From contig CACABO010000002.1 in NCBI GenBank assembly GCA_902530745.1, forward strand, positions 62,001 to 126,000: a stretch of 64,000 nucleotides of DNA, written 5' to 3'. Below, piece by piece: positions 19,354-29,641 of this stretch (position 1 is the first letter of the stretch; each line of letters begins with the position of its first letter). The notes under the pieces are model-generated. The model searched no databases, had not been told where the DNA came from, and saw nothing but the letters and a program-made list of their open reading frames with translations. Source of the DNA: an uncultured Alphaproteobacteria bacterium (lineage in GTDB: Bacteria; Pseudomonadota; Alphaproteobacteria; HIMB59). Both the position numbers and the translations under genes were made by a program.

Positions 19354-19968
19354 TTAAACTAACATTTCTATTAATAACAACAACCCTATCGCTATAAAAA
19401 TAATTCCAACAAATTTTTGCAATAAACCATTTTTATTTTTAATAAAATCTAAAGCAATTTTAGATGTTACTAATAATGTCAAGGTTATATACCATAATGC
19501 ATCGACTATCGCAGCGGTTAGAACTAGAACAGTATTAAAAAACAAATCATTATCAACTGACATAAATTGAGAATAAATAGCAATAAACCATATGAATATT
19601 TTAGGATTTAATAATGATATGCTCACTCCTTGGGAAAATGACGTAATTCCGTCATTTAAATTATATTTTCCAAAATCTAATTTACTTTTGCTAATTATTG
19701 ATTTTACACCTAGGTATATTAGGAAAATTATTGATATAAATTTTATTCCATTGAAAACGAATAAGTTAGTTTTAATAATTAAAGCAATCCCAAGAACTGC
19801 AAATAGAGCATACATGCCAATCCCAAATCCATGGCCTAAGGATGTTAAAATTCCGTGAAACCTATTCTTAAATAAAGCATTATTCATAACTACTACCATA
19901 CTTGGACCAGGTGACACTGCGCCCAGCAGACATACGATCAAAATTTTAATAAAAATAATTATAGACAT
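19354..19968 (-). CDS. LysE/RhtB-family exporter
   Basis: A 204-residue, six-helix membrane protein. The N-terminal block LLGAVSPGPSMVVVMNNAL and GILTSLGHGFG are the LysE/RhtB signature (GPxxxxV). Family members export amino acids or derivatives; the substrate is not predictable. Its stop is 3 bases from the tRNA 3' end. It lies just downstream of the HAD gene and may be co-transcribed with it. Confidence 0.9.
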   Translation of the reverse strand: MSIIIFIKILIVCLLGAVSPGPSMVVVMNNALFKNRFHGILTSLGHGFGIGMYALFAVLGIALIIKTNLFVFNGIKFISIIFLIYLGVKSIISKSKLDFGKYNLNDGITSFSQGVSISLLNPKIFIWFIAIYSQFMSVDNDLFFNTVLVLTAAIVDALWYITLTLLVTSKIALDFIKNKNGLLQKFVGIIFIAIGLLLLIEMLV

Positions 19969-19973
19969 TCAGT

Positions 19974-20528
19974 CTAATTAAAATCTTCTTTGACTTCTAT
20001 TTTATCTAGTTTAGACGCGTTAATAAAATCTTTGAGACTAGCTGAGGTATTTGTATAAATAATTTTTTTACAGTATTTCCATATTGGTATATCTTTCTTA
20101 CTATTGCCAAAATAATCAAAATCTTTAATATTTAATTTTTCGTTTATAAATTTAACCTTATTATTACCAACCATATTAAAATTATTTTTTGTACCAAAAG
20201 ACTCAAAAAATATTTTTAGGTGTTGATCAATTTGATCAACTAAGATTTGGTGACTTCCAGATATTAGATAAACCACTCTATGTCTATTTTTTACGTCTCT
20301 TATGTAATTCAATGCGCTTTTATTAAATGTAAGTTTACTTATCGGTACTTCAAAATTTTTTGATATTTTCTCTTTTAAATAGGGTCTTCCTTTGATTAAG
20401 AATACCAATACGTAAAAAATTAATTTTAGTGGATATTTTTTTAAAAAATTAATAAAAGCAAGATTTGATAAATCTTCCTTAATTAATGTTCCATCTAAAT
20501 CAACAAATAATATTCTATTGTCATCCAT
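19974..20528 (-). CDS. HAD-family phosphatase
   Basis: A 184-residue HAD hydrolase: motif I DLDGTL (nucleophile in FVDLDGTL near residue 10), motif II LISGSH with its serine, and a late DYFGNSKKDIPIW in place of motif IV. A hydrophobic stretch (PLKLIFYVLVFLIKG) falls in the cap region. It resembles the HAD part of UbiA-HAD fusion proteins, but no prenyltransferase is attached. The substrate is unknown. It overlaps the upstream small gene by 8 bases. Confidence 0.8.
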   Translation of the reverse strand: MDDNRILFVDLDGTLIKEDLSNLAFINFLKKYPLKLIFYVLVFLIKGRPYLKEKISKNFEVPISKLTFNKSALNYIRDVKNRHRVVYLISGSHQILVDQIDQHLKIFFESFGTKNNFNMVGNNKVKFINEKLNIKDFDYFGNSKKDIPIWKYCKKIIYTNTSASLKDFINASKLDKIEVKEDFN

Positions 20529-20829
20529 TTTTTTTAAAAAAAGATACTTTAATCGTTACTAATTCTTTTTCTACTTTTTCTTTAATTAAGCCTATACAAT
20601 CTGCTTTGATCTTTATCCCCTTTTGAAATATCTCATCATAAATAAGATATTTAACATTTTGTATTTCTTTATCTTTAAATCTTTTTCTCCCTCTTTTTTC
20701 TTCAGGAAATTCTTTAAAAAATTTTTCTAAAAGTTTGATAGAATATTTTCTTTTAAATTCAACATTCTGATATCTTTTCATTAAAGTGTAATTATTTTTT
20801 GGAGGAAAATTTTTAAATATATCTATCAA
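20521..20829 (-). CDS. Small basic hypothetical protein
   Basis: A 102-residue, lysine-rich protein of no family I recognise. It overlaps purH by 4 bases (start) and the HAD gene by 8 bases (end), which argues for a real, coupled gene. Predicted to be soluble and largely helical; the segment RKRFKDKEIQNVKYLIYDEI is positively charged. Confidence 0.6.
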   Translation of the reverse strand: MIDIFKNFPPKNNYTLMKRYQNVEFKRKYSIKLLEKFFKEFPEEKRGRKRFKDKEIQNVKYLIYDEIFQKGIKIKADCIGLIKEKVEKELVTIKVSFFKKNG

Positions 20830-22295
20830 TGTTTAAAGTGACGATTGTTCAACTTAAAAAAATTCAATTTATTTTCTTTTACAAATTTTTTGATGATAGT
20901 GTCATTTTTTGATCCCATAGGTGTATAAATATCAATTTTTAAATTTTTACTTTTTATTAACTCCAAAGAGTCTGTGAAGGGGAAAAAGGCATCTGAGAAT
21001 AAAAATAATTTACTATTTTTCTTTTTTTTCTGTTTTAAATTAAATTTGTATAGGCAATTTTCGAGTGAGTCTATCCTCGAAGTCTGCCCACCAGATTGAG
21101 AGACTAAACTAGTTTGATCAAAAAGTGCAATAGCATTTGACTTTATTACCTTTAAAACATTCGTAAAAAAATTAATTTTTTCTTCATTTAATTTATTTTT
21201 ACCATATATATTTTCTACTGTTGTTTTTTTATTATTAACATCTTGAATAAGTTTTCCTGCAAAAATAGATCTTTGTTCTATCTTTGATTTAAATTTTTTT
21301 ACTTTTAAAACTCTTAAGTTTGTTTTTCTTTTAAGTATTTTTAAGGCTTCACTTTCAAAGTCAGGTGCAGCAACCACTTCATAATAATTCTTAATTAAAT
21401 TTCTTGCTGTGGCAACAGTAACTTTTTTATTGAATGCTACAACTCCACCAAATGCGCTTATTGGATCACCAGATAGTGCACTTCTGTAACCCTTTATTTG
21501 ACCCTTTTCTATCGATGCACCACAAGGAATATTGTGTTTAATTATTGTGCAAATATATTTATCTGATTTAAATGCATAGACTATTGCTAGTGCTGCATCT
21601 AAGTCTAATAAATTGTTATAGCTGAGTTTTTTCTCTCCACTTAATTGTTTGAATAAATTATTATTAATTAGAGCTTTTGCCTTTTGTTGGGGGTTTTCAC
21701 CGTATCTAAGCAAATATTCTTTATCTTCGTTTCCTTGAAACCATTTCATAATTGCCATGTCATATTCAGTTATTTTTTTCATAGCTTTAACCGCATACTT
21801 CTTTTTGGCTGAGGCAGTCTTGGGAAAGTTTTTTATAAAATTTGGATAATCCAAAGGATCAACAATGATTACAGTATTAGAGTAGTTTTTTGCTGCCGCT
21901 CTGATAAGGCTATGACCCCCAATGTCAATCATTTCGATTATATCATTGCTATTTTTTGTTTTTCTTATTGTTTCTTTAAAGGGGTAGAGATTAACTATAA
22001 TTAAATCAAAATTTACGATCTTCTCTCTTTTAAGTTCCATTTGATGATCTTGCGTATTAGTCGCAAGTATCCCACCAAAGATTTTAGGATGTAATGTTTT
22101 TACTCTTCCAGATAAAATTTCTTTTTGCTTAGTATACTTAGACACTTCAACATGGGGTATATGAATTTTTTTTAAATATCTAGAAGAACCACCAGTTGAA
22201 TAAATAGTATATTTTTTCTCCATTAAAAATTTTGATATTAGTTCTAGATTTTTTTTGTCAAAAACTGATATTAGAGCATTTTTATTTTTTCCCAT
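20826..22295 (-). CDS. purH: PurH, bifunctional AICAR transformylase/IMP cyclohydrolase
   Basis: A 489-residue enzyme for the last two steps of IMP synthesis. N-terminal cyclohydrolase: SVFDKKNLE, STGGSSRYL, GRVKTLHPKIFGGIL, NLYPF and IDIGGHSLIRAAAKN. C-terminal transformylase: RYGENPQQKA, KHNIPCG, DPISAFGGVVAFN and SDAFFPFTDS, ending RHFKH. It is about 40 residues shorter than the E. coli protein. It abuts rpe with a one-base overlap. Confidence 0.95.
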   Translation of the reverse strand: MGKNKNALISVFDKKNLELISKFLMEKKYTIYSTGGSSRYLKKIHIPHVEVSKYTKQKEILSGRVKTLHPKIFGGILATNTQDHQMELKREKIVNFDLIIVNLYPFKETIRKTKNSNDIIEMIDIGGHSLIRAAAKNYSNTVIIVDPLDYPNFIKNFPKTASAKKKYAVKAMKKITEYDMAIMKWFQGNEDKEYLLRYGENPQQKAKALINNNLFKQLSGEKKLSYNNLLDLDAALAIVYAFKSDKYICTIIKHNIPCGASIEKGQIKGYRSALSGDPISAFGGVVAFNKKVTVATARNLIKNYYEVVAAPDFESEALKILKRKTNLRVLKVKKFKSKIEQRSIFAGKLIQDVNNKKTTVENIYGKNKLNEEKINFFTNVLKVIKSNAIALFDQTSLVSQSGGQTSRIDSLENCLYKFNLKQKKKKNSKLFLFSDAFFPFTDSLELIKSKNLKIDIYTPMGSKNDTIIKKFVKENKLNFFKLNNRHFKH

Positions 22296-22951
22296 TAGTT
22301 AAAAAAATCAATTAATTTATTAGAAGCATCAATTAGGTTACTCTGTTTAAATAAAAAAGATCCTGCAACAAGTATATTTGCCCCTGCATCTATGCTAAGT
22401 TTCCCAGTGTCGTAATTAACACCACCATCAATTTCAATATCAACTTTTAAATTATTTTTCTTGATGTAATGAGAAATACTCTTAATTTTTTCTACCTGGT
22501 CCGTTAAAAATGACTGCCCCCCAAAACCAGGCTCTACAGTCATAATTATTACCTGATCAACCAAATGTAAATATTTTTTAATCTTTTCCCACGAAGTATT
22601 TGGCTTTATAGCAATCCCTGCTTTAATATTTTCTTTTTTAATTCTATCAATAATATGATTTATGTTTTCATCAATTTCATAATGGAAAGTTATTATATTT
22701 GAACCTGCCTTAATATAATCGTCTAAAAATTTATCTACTCTATGAATCATTAAATGTACGTCGAATATTTTATTTGTTTTCAAGCGTAAATCTGAAATAA
22801 ACTGTGGACCAAAAGTTAAATTAGGAACAAAATCACCATCCATGACATCAAAATGAATGTACTCTACCTTTGACATATCAAGTTCAGAAATTGTTTTTTC
22901 CATATTTGAAAATGATCCACCTAAAATTGATGGTGATATTATTGTTTTCAT
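22295..22951 (-). CDS. rpe: Ribulose-phosphate 3-epimerase
   Basis: A 218-residue TIM-barrel enzyme interconverting ribulose 5-phosphate and xylulose 5-phosphate. Signatures: SPSILGGSFSNM, HFDVMDGDFVPNLTFGP, HLMI, MTVEPGFGGQ and DGGVN. Metal-binding histidine and aspartate residues are present. It overlaps rsmB and purH by one base each, forming an operon rsmB-rpe-purH. Confidence 0.95.
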   Translation of the reverse strand: MKTIISPSILGGSFSNMEKTISELDMSKVEYIHFDVMDGDFVPNLTFGPQFISDLRLKTNKIFDVHLMIHRVDKFLDDYIKAGSNIITFHYEIDENINHIIDRIKKENIKAGIAIKPNTSWEKIKKYLHLVDQVIIMTVEPGFGGQSFLTDQVEKIKSISHYIKKNNLKVDIEIDGGVNYDTGKLSIDAGANILVAGSFLFKQSNLIDASNKLIDFFN

Positions 22952-24123
22952 TATATTTTTTCCAAGACAGAAACAAAAAAGATATCTGATCCTCCAAACT
23001 CTTTAAAGCTTAACGGGTTAATAAAATATCCACTCTGTCTCTTAATCATTTTATCTGAATTAATTTTATGCAATTTAATATTTTTATGTTTTTGCATAAC
23101 TTTATCAATAACTTCGATTGTCTCAAATGGATGAAATGAGCAAACAATATAGACTAAAAAACCCTTTTTATTGAGTATTTTTAGTGATTTTTCTATCATC
23201 TCTATCTGAATTTTTTGGTGTTTTTTAATTTTAGATTGTTCAATTTTAACAGTTACATCCGGATTCCTCCTAAATGTACCTAGCGCACTGCAAGGAGCAT
23301 CCAACAAAATTGAATTATATTTCTGAGTAAATTTTGCTTTTAAAAAATCTAAATTATGAATATTTATTTTAATATTTAATCGACTAAGATTTTCTTTAAA
23401 TTTGTTTATCTGACTTTGAGAATTATCAATAGCAATAACATTAAAGCCAAATGAATTTAACAATATGCTTTTACCTCCTGGTGCAGCACATACATCAATT
23501 AAATTTTTATCTTTAAAAAATTTACGTACAGAGTAAATCACTTCAAAATTACCAATATCTTGAACAAAGTATCCTTTTATAATTTTTCTTTCTAAGATAA
23601 ATACACGTTTTTTATAAAGAGCTTTTTGATTATCAATTAAACTAATTTGATAACTCTTAGGCTTTGTAAATATTGTAGAATAGATATAATTTCTTATTGA
23701 GTCACTTGAAAATATCTTATCTATTATTTTTTTAAAATTGGGGTAAATAAACCTTCCGTATTTAATTTTATTTTTATTTCGTAAAATATTTCTAAGGACA
23801 GCATTTATTAGTTTTTCTTTTTTTAAAATTTTTCCTTCTTCTACGGCATCATTAACAATTGCATATTGTGGTTTATTTGAAAAATATAATAATGTTAAAC
23901 ATATTTTTAGTAACGTTAAAATATTTTTCGGAGTTTTGTCATGGACATAATTTAAAAGAATTTTATTATTATTTTCATAATTTCTGTAATACTCTTGTAT
24001 TACTAAAAACAAAAAATTTCTTTTTACTTCTGGAAACTGATTTATGACATGATCGATACTATTTCCCTGCCCAATTTTTTTAATTGAGATAAATAAGTTT
24101 GTGATATCAGTTGGTTTAGATAT
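22951..24123 (-). CDS. rsmB: RsmB-like 16S rRNA m5C967 methyltransferase, start codon uncertain
   Basis: A NusB-like RNA-binding part followed by a SAM methyltransferase: [13 protein letters not shown] (motif I), [16 protein letters not shown] (catalytic cysteine motif) and [12 protein letters not shown] (second cysteine). The first ordinary start is TTG 24012 (353 residues), but the frame is open to a stop at 24136-24138, and the codons in between encode [16 protein letters not shown] and [12 protein letters not shown], which fit the missing first helices of the NusB-like domain. No ATG, GTG or TTG is found there; ATA at 24121-24123 or an ATT/ATC further in are candidates. The extension overlaps the acs stop, so coupling is likely. 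I give the extended span. Confidence 0.8.
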   Translation of the reverse strand: MSKPTDITNLFISIKKIGQGNSIDHVINQFPEVKRNFLFLVIQEYYRNYENNNKILLNYVHDKTPKNILTLLKICLTLLYFSNKPQYAIVNDAVEEGKILKKEKLINAVLRNILRNKNKIKYGRFIYPNFKKIIDKIFSSDSIRNYIYSTIFTKPKSYQISLIDNQKALYKKRVFILERKIIKGYFVQDIGNFEVIYSVRKFFKDKNLIDVCAAPGGKSILLNSFGFNVIAIDNSQSQINKFKENLSRLNIKINIHNLDFLKAKFTQKYNSILLDAPCSALGTFRRNPDVTVKIEQSKIKKHQKIQIEMIEKSLKILNKKGFLVYIVCSFHPFETIEVIDKVMQKHKNIKLHKINSDKMIKRQSGYFINPLSFKEFGGSDIFFVSVLEKI

Positions 24124-26041
24124 TTTTAGACCCGTCTATTAATGATTGGACAACATTAGGGTCCGCCAATGTTGATGTGTCGCCGAGTTCTTCTTCTTCT
24201 TTTGATGCTATCTTTCTTAAAATCCTTCTCATTATTTTGCCTGATCTTGTTTTTGGAAGTCCTGGTGAGAATTGCAACTTATCAGGTGTTGCTATTGGAC
24301 CTATTTTTGTCCTAATCCATTGTATTAGTTCCTTTTTTAGATCTTCACTAACCTCAACTCCAGTATTTGTTGTAACATAAGCATAAATACCTTGGCCTTT
24401 TATATCGTGGGGGTAGCCTACTACTGCTGATTCAGAGACTAGTTCGTGCTCAACAAATGCACTTTCAATCTCAGCTGTTCCAAGCAAGTGACCAGATACA
24501 TTAATACAATCATCCACCCTACCTGTAATCCAATAAAAACCATCCTTATCTCTACGACAGCCGTCTCCAGTAAAATATTTTCCTTTGAATTGACTAAAAT
24601 AAGTATCAACAAAACGCTGGTGATCGCCATAAACTGTTCTCATTTGACCGGGCCAACTATCTAACATACAAAGCTTACCTTCACATTCTCCCTCTAATAT
24701 ATTTCCACTATCATCAACTATTGCTGCTTCTATTCCAAAATATGGCTGGGTTGCGCTTCCAGGCTTAAGTTTTGATATACCTGGTATTGGTGAAATTAAA
24801 TGTCCACCTGTTTCTGTCTGCCACCAAGTATCAATAACAGGACATTTGTCCTTACCAACTATCGATGAATACCAACTCCAAGCTTCTGGATTAATTGGCT
24901 CACCAACTGTCCCTAAAATTCTCAAAGAACTTAGATCACACTTTTCAATATAAGAGTTCCCCTCTTTCATCAAAGATCTCAATACAGTTGGAGCAGTGTA
25001 GAAAATATTAACTTTATATTTATCGCAAACTTCCCAGAAACGAGAAAAATCAGGATAGTTAGGCACGCCTTCAAATAATAATGTTTTACCTCCGTTTGCT
25101 AATGGACCATAGACTGAATAAGAGTGTCCTGTGATCCAGCCAGCATCTGCTGTACACCAGTAGATATCCCCAGGGTGATAGTCAAAGGAGTACTTATGTG
25201 TAAACGATGCGTAAACCAAATATCCCCCTGTAGTATGAAGAACACCTTTTGGCTTACCAGTAGAACCAGAAGTATATAAAATGAAAAGAGGATCTTCTGC
25301 ATTCATTGATACGCATTCACATTGATCATTTACCTCTTTAACTAATTCATCATAATAAAAATTATTATTTTTATGTAGTTCATCTTGAGTATTTGTATAT
25401 TGGATAACTAGAGTTTTTATTGAACTATCACAACTCTCTAAAGCTGTATTAATATATTTTTTTAGTGGAATTATTTTTCCACCTCGAACACCTTCGTCGG
25501 CAGTAATTACAAATTGAGATTTGCAATCTTTAATTCGTCCTGCAATTGAGTCTGGGGCGAAGCCTCCAAATATTACTGAATGTATTGCACCTATTCTTGC
25601 ACAAGCCAACATTGCAAATGCAACTTCAGGTATCATTGTTAAATAAATTGTTACTACATCACCTTTTTGTACACCAAGTTTTTTTAAAACATTTGCAAAT
25701 TTACTTACCTCTGATTTTAACTCTTTATAGGTGTAGGTATTGTTTTTACTAGCATCATCTCCTTCCCAAATGATTGCTAATTCATCTGGTTGTTTTTCTG
25801 CATGTCTATCAACACAATTAAAACAAACGTTTAATTCTCCATCCTCAAACCATTTGATAGATACGTCACCGTCGTAGTTGGTGTTTTTTACTTTAGTGAA
25901 ATCTTTAGACCACGATACTTGAGATTTTGCCACTTTAGACCAGAATTGCTCTTTATTACTAAAAGACTCTGCATACATCTCCTCATATTGTTCTTTTGAT
26001 AAAAGTGGATTAGATAATTTAAATTCTCTCATTTTTTTCAC
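24116..26041 (-). CDS. acs: Acetyl-CoA synthetase (AMP-forming)
   Basis: A 641-residue enzyme activating acetate with ATP and CoA. Signatures: the P-loop-like [30 protein letters not shown], and near the end [14 protein letters not shown], whose lysine is the known regulatory acetylation site. Full length for the family. The start is the codon at 26041, or ATG at 26032 three codons later (MREFKLSNP). It overlaps the EVE-domain gene. Confidence 0.96.
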   Translation of the reverse strand: MKKMREFKLSNPLLSKEQYEEMYAESFSNKEQFWSKVAKSQVSWSKDFTKVKNTNYDGDVSIKWFEDGELNVCFNCVDRHAEKQPDELAIIWEGDDASKNNTYTYKELKSEVSKFANVLKKLGVQKGDVVTIYLTMIPEVAFAMLACARIGAIHSVIFGGFAPDSIAGRIKDCKSQFVITADEGVRGGKIIPLKKYINTALESCDSSIKTLVIQYTNTQDELHKNNNFYYDELVKEVNDQCECVSMNAEDPLFILYTSGSTGKPKGVLHTTGGYLVYASFTHKYSFDYHPGDIYWCTADAGWITGHSYSVYGPLANGGKTLLFEGVPNYPDFSRFWEVCDKYKVNIFYTAPTVLRSLMKEGNSYIEKCDLSSLRILGTVGEPINPEAWSWYSSIVGKDKCPVIDTWWQTETGGHLISPIPGISKLKPGSATQPYFGIEAAIVDDSGNILEGECEGKLCMLDSWPGQMRTVYGDHQRFVDTYFSQFKGKYFTGDGCRRDKDGFYWITGRVDDCINVSGHLLGTAEIESAFVEHELVSESAVVGYPHDIKGQGIYAYVTTNTGVEVSEDLKKELIQWIRTKIGPIATPDKLQFSPGLPKTRSGKIMRRILRKIASKEEEELGDTSTLADPNVVQSLIDGSKNI

Positions 26042-26447
26042 TCATCTTAATTAATTTCTTCCACTGCTTCAATGTTACAGGCATGACACTTAATCTAGCT
26101 TGTTTTACAAGTGGAAAATCATGGAAAAATGGGTTTGCTTTTATTTCTGATAAGTAAACTTCATTTAGATCTTTGACATATGTTACGTCAACCATTCCAA
26201 ATATTCCTTTTTTATCTGTGTGATCTGGATAGTATTCCTTAGTAACTTTTACAATTCCCTTTATAGCTTTTTCTGTTACTGAGTGATAAAACAGACACTC
26301 ATCTCCTTTTCTCATCTTTTTCATATTATTTGCTGCTTGGTAATTTCTAACACCGTCCCAATGTTCAGTTTTTTTCTTTTTTTGTTGGTCCCATGACCAA
26401 GAGCTAGGCTCTGATTTTAGGAGCCAATAATTTTTAGAAGAGTTCAT
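26019..26447 (-). CDS. EVE-domain protein
   Basis: A 142-residue single-domain EVE protein: [40 protein letters not shown] and a late [16 protein letters not shown] domains are thought to bind modified bases in DNA or RNA. The position between tsaD and acs, with overlaps on both sides, is common in alphaproteobacteria. Confidence 0.92.
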   Translation of the reverse strand: MNSSKNYWLLKSEPSSWSWDQQKKKKTEHWDGVRNYQAANNMKKMRKGDECLFYHSVTEKAIKGIVKVTKEYYPDHTDKKGIFGMVDVTYVKDLNEVYLSEIKANPFFHDFPLVKQARLSVMPVTLKQWKKLIKMSEKNERI

Positions 26448-27450
26448 GAATTAATATATTTGGTGATGGTCTCACATTGAAATTATTAAACTTGATTTTT
26501 CTAGTTTTCATATATTCGATAGCGTTCCAACCAATCATTGCAGCGTTGTCAGTACATAAAGATAAAGGTACCTGATGATAATTCAGTTTCTTTGTTGAAA
26601 CAAGTTTTTGAAGCTCAGTATTTAAATATTTATTTGCCGCTACTCCACCACAAATAGAAAAATCATTAATTTTAATATTTTCTTTTTGTAAAAGTTTAAT
26701 GCTATTTAATATTTTAATTTCTAAGACTTTATATACAGTATGTTGAAATGAAGCCGAAAAGTCCCTTAGAAATATTTTCGTTTTTTTATTTTTGGTGATG
26801 GTATTAAGCGCTGCTGTTTTTAAACCTGAAAAAGAAAATTCACAGTTATTTTTTTTTGTCAAAGGCATTGGGAGTTCAAACCTCTTAATATTTCCACCTA
26901 TTGCTAGACGTTCAATTTCTGGACCACCAGGATAACCTAAACCTAATCCTTTAGCTACTTTGTCAAAACACTCACCTGCAGAGTCATCAATTGTTGATCC
27001 GAGAGTGATAAAATTTTTTGGATCTTTTACCAATACTAAAGCCGTATTTCCTCCAGAGACGAGTAGGCATAAATATGGAAACTTAATTTTAGATACAAGT
27101 CGAGGTGATAACAAATGTGCTTGTAAATGATTAATTGGAATAAGTTTAATATTTTTAGACATTGATAGACCTTTTGCAAATGATGACCCTACAATTAATC
27201 CACCTATTAGCCCAGGTCCAAAAGTTGCTGCTATTGCAGAAATTTTTGAAAAATTAATTTTTTTAATTGATTTGACCAAAGTATCTAAAATTTCCAAATG
27301 TTGTCTTGCTGCCATTTCAGGTATAACGCCCCCATGATCTTTATGAAATTTCCTGTGATTAATTGTTTCAAGAAACTCAACACTTTTATCATCTTTTACA
27401 ATGGCAATAGACGTATCATCACAAGAACTTTCTATTGCTAAAACTTTCAT
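26434..27450 (-). CDS. tsaD: TsaD, tRNA threonylcarbamoyladenosine synthesis protein
   Basis: A 338-residue protein that transfers threonylcarbamoyl to A37 of ANN-decoding tRNAs. Signatures: IESSCDDTSIAIV at the N-terminus, HLQAHLLSP with the metal-binding histidines, LVSGGNTALVLV, GLGYPGGPEIE and CGGVAANKYLN. Transcribed away from the Mic60-like gene, leaving a 29-base divergent gap with AT-rich boxes. Confidence 0.96.
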   Translation of the reverse strand: MKVLAIESSCDDTSIAIVKDDKSVEFLETINHRKFHKDHGGVIPEMAARQHLEILDTLVKSIKKINFSKISAIAATFGPGLIGGLIVGSSFAKGLSMSKNIKLIPINHLQAHLLSPRLVSKIKFPYLCLLVSGGNTALVLVKDPKNFITLGSTIDDSAGECFDKVAKGLGLGYPGGPEIERLAIGGNIKRFELPMPLTKKNNCEFSFSGLKTAALNTITKNKKTKIFLRDFSASFQHTVYKVLEIKILNSIKLLQKENIKINDFSICGGVAANKYLNTELQKLVSTKKLNYHQVPLSLCTDNAAMIGWNAIEYMKTRKIKFNNFNVRPSPNILIHELF

Positions 27451-27479
27451 TATTATAAAAAAATATAGATTCTTATTGA

Positions 27480-28277
27480 ATGTCTGAAAATCAAAAAAAT
27501 GACAGCAAAAAAAGCTTTCTTCAACGAAATCTTTTCCTAATAATAATATTTTTAATCATTATAACTGTTGCAGGGGGCTACTTGTATCGAAATAACCTTT
27601 TAATATTTGATGAGGCTCAATTCAGCAAATTAAACCAAGAAACTCAATCACCAAATATTCAAAAAGAGATAACTTCTGTTAATGATTTAAATAACAAAGA
27701 ACTGGAAGATAAAGTAGATCGTCTTGAGTCTCTTATACTAGAGTTAGCAAAAAATGTTCAAGAAATACCTCAAACTACAATTGTTCAGCCAGAGACAGAG
27801 CCACAACAAATTACTTTATCCAACGATGAGGCATATGAATTAATTTTATCCATAAATCAGATTATAATTAACATTGATCAGCAACAAATTCGAAATAAAA
27901 ATATTCAAAAACTTCAAAATCAATATTTATTTTTTAATGATGAAAAATTTAAAGAACTACTCACTATTCCAGATTATACATATTCAGTACAGCAATTACA
28001 GATTAATGAAAATACATATGTACAAAATGAGTTTATGAAACAAAATAATTTTAAATGGCTTAAAAGAATTATTGAGAATATATTTGAAATTCAAATAACA
28101 AAAAATTCATCTGAACCCTTACCATCATTTATTGATGCGATGTACAATCGACAATATACAAAGGCAATAATTGAATACGAGAAATTAAATCCTAATCAAA
28201 AAATATTTTTTAAATCTTCTTATGAATTAGCTCAAATCTATAATGATAACCAAATTTTTCTAGAGAATATGATTTAA
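27480..28277 (+). CDS. Mic60/mitofilin-like inner-membrane protein (reduced)
   Basis: A 265-residue protein: short cytoplasmic tail, one membrane helix (FLIIIFLIIITVAGGYLY), a coiled-coil stretch (LNNKELEDKVDRLESLILELAKNVQ, cited by its block DKVDRLESLILELAK), and a helical C-terminus. In alphaproteobacteria a mitofilin (Mic60) homologue sits just before hemY; this gene has that layout and position, and its stop overlaps the HemY-like start by one base. It is smaller than usual for Mic60, and the mitofilin signature domain cannot be confirmed by eye. A role in envelope membrane organisation is inferred. Confidence 0.65.
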   Translation: MSENQKNDSKKSFLQRNLFLIIIFLIIITVAGGYLYRNNLLIFDEAQFSKLNQETQSPNIQKEITSVNDLNNKELEDKVDRLESLILELAKNVQEIPQTTIVQPETEPQQITLSNDEAYELILSINQIIINIDQQQIRNKNIQKLQNQYLFFNDEKFKELLTIPDYTYSVQQLQINENTYVQNEFMKQNNFKWLKRIIENIFEIQITKNSSEPLPSFIDAMYNRQYTKAIIEYEKLNPNQKIFFKSSYELAQIYNDNQIFLENMI

Positions 28278-28708
28278 TGATAAGACTACTAATAATTTTA
28301 ATAATTTTCATAAGTGGTTATGGCGCTCTTTTTTATCTATTTAACAATGCCGGAAATCTATCACTCGTTTTAGGCATTTGGCAACTGAGTATTCCCATTG
28401 TTCAATTTCTTTTTGTCTTAATAACATTTCTTATTCTTTTAATTTTATTTTCTTACGCTTTTACAAAGCTTTTTATTTATCCACGAGCTGCATATATGCG
28501 CTACAAATCTTCAAATGAGCAAAAAGGCCTTGAACATTTAAGAGAGACATTAGTTGCAATAACTGAAGGCAATACAGATAAAGCTACACAAAGTCAGAAA
28601 AAATTCAAAAAATACTTGGGCAAAGATCCTTTAAACAAAATATTACAAACACAAATTAAAAAGACTAAGGATCTAAAAATAGTTAATGTTGAGAAAGGCT
28701 CAGATTAA
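28277..28708 (+). CDS. HemY N-terminal-domain membrane protein (short)
   Basis: A 143-residue protein with two membrane helices (residues about 1-20 and 40-65) and a basic helical tail. The pattern matches the HemY N-terminal domain (short GY.ALFYL helix, then LVLGIWQLSIPIVQFLF, then YPRAAYMRYKSSNEQKGLEHL). Full HemY proteins carry a long TPR region that is missing here. Paired with the Mic60-like gene; it convergently overlaps the EamA gene by 4 bases. Despite the name, HemY of this type is not an enzyme of haem synthesis. Confidence 0.7.
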   Translation: MIRLLIILIIFISGYGALFYLFNNAGNLSLVLGIWQLSIPIVQFLFVLITFLILLILFSYAFTKLFIYPRAAYMRYKSSNEQKGLEHLRETLVAITEGNTDKATQSQKKFKKYLGKDPLNKILQTQIKKTKDLKIVNVEKGSD

Positions 28709-29589
28709 TTTAAAAAAATTACCCCTGCTCCAAAACAAGTAAGAGTAGCGCCTATTACTGCTAAATGCCCTGCATAATTTTTAGTAACAATCCATAATAT
28801 CGGTATTATCATAATTGGCATAGTGCTTGATAAAGTTGAAATAATTCCAGGATCACCATTCTTAAGAGCAATTATTAACATAGTCATTCCAACGCCCATT
28901 CCCATAAAGCCAAGAAAAATACTATAAAAAGTTTTTTTAACATCCTTCATTCTTTCCAAAAGTTGATTATTTTTTATAAAAAATAAGCTCATAAACATTA
29001 TTATCGCAGCTACAATTACCCTAAGGTAGGAAACAATTATAGGATCCGTTGAAGCTAATGCAGGCTTCATTAGAATTATCCCGATAGATTGGCAAAGAGC
29101 CAATCCTATTCCAGCAAGTAAACCAATATATTTATTTCCTTGAATGTTTTCTAAGTCGTCTTCAGGAATAGTTTTATTAAATTGAATAGCAATCATTATG
29201 CCAATAAATATTAAACTACATCCAATTAATTCAATTAAAGAAGGTAATGTTTTGAGAAAAACTTCAGCAAGAATAATAGTAAATGGAATTTGCATTGAGA
29301 AAAGTAATGCCTGCCTTCTAGGTCCTAACCTTTTGAGACACACAAATAAAAATGTATCACCAATAATTATACCAATAATTGATGAAAGAAAAATTGCTGT
29401 AAGAATAGACTCGTTAAAATAAATTGGTTTCCAATTTAAATAGATATAAGGAAAGAAAAAAAAAATTATTCCTAAAAGTCTTAGTAAGTTATAATTATAG
29501 CTCCCAAAATATCTGACTATTCTCGTAGCAGAAAGAGCCACACCTGACCAAATCGCCGCTGCACCAATTGCTAAAAAGTACCCAATCAC
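28705..29589 (-). CDS. EamA/DMT-family transporter
   Basis: A 294-residue membrane protein with about ten helices in two EamA repeats (first repeat from IGYFLAIGAAAIWSG, second from YIGLLAGIGLALCQS). Drug/metabolite transporter superfamily; the substrate cannot be read from sequence. Confidence 0.9.
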   Translation of the reverse strand: MIGYFLAIGAAAIWSGVALSATRIVRYFGSYNYNLLRLLGIIFFFFPYIYLNWKPIYFNESILTAIFLSSIIGIIIGDTFLFVCLKRLGPRRQALLFSMQIPFTIILAEVFLKTLPSLIELIGCSLIFIGIMIAIQFNKTIPEDDLENIQGNKYIGLLAGIGLALCQSIGIILMKPALASTDPIIVSYLRVIVAAIIMFMSLFFIKNNQLLERMKDVKKTFYSIFLGFMGMGVGMTMLIIALKNGDPGIISTLSSTMPIMIIPILWIVTKNYAGHLAVIGATLTCFGAGVIFLN

Positions 29590-29641
29590 GCGGGGATCTT
29601 ACAAGTTAAGTTTAAAATTAATACCTTTTTATTAAATTCAT

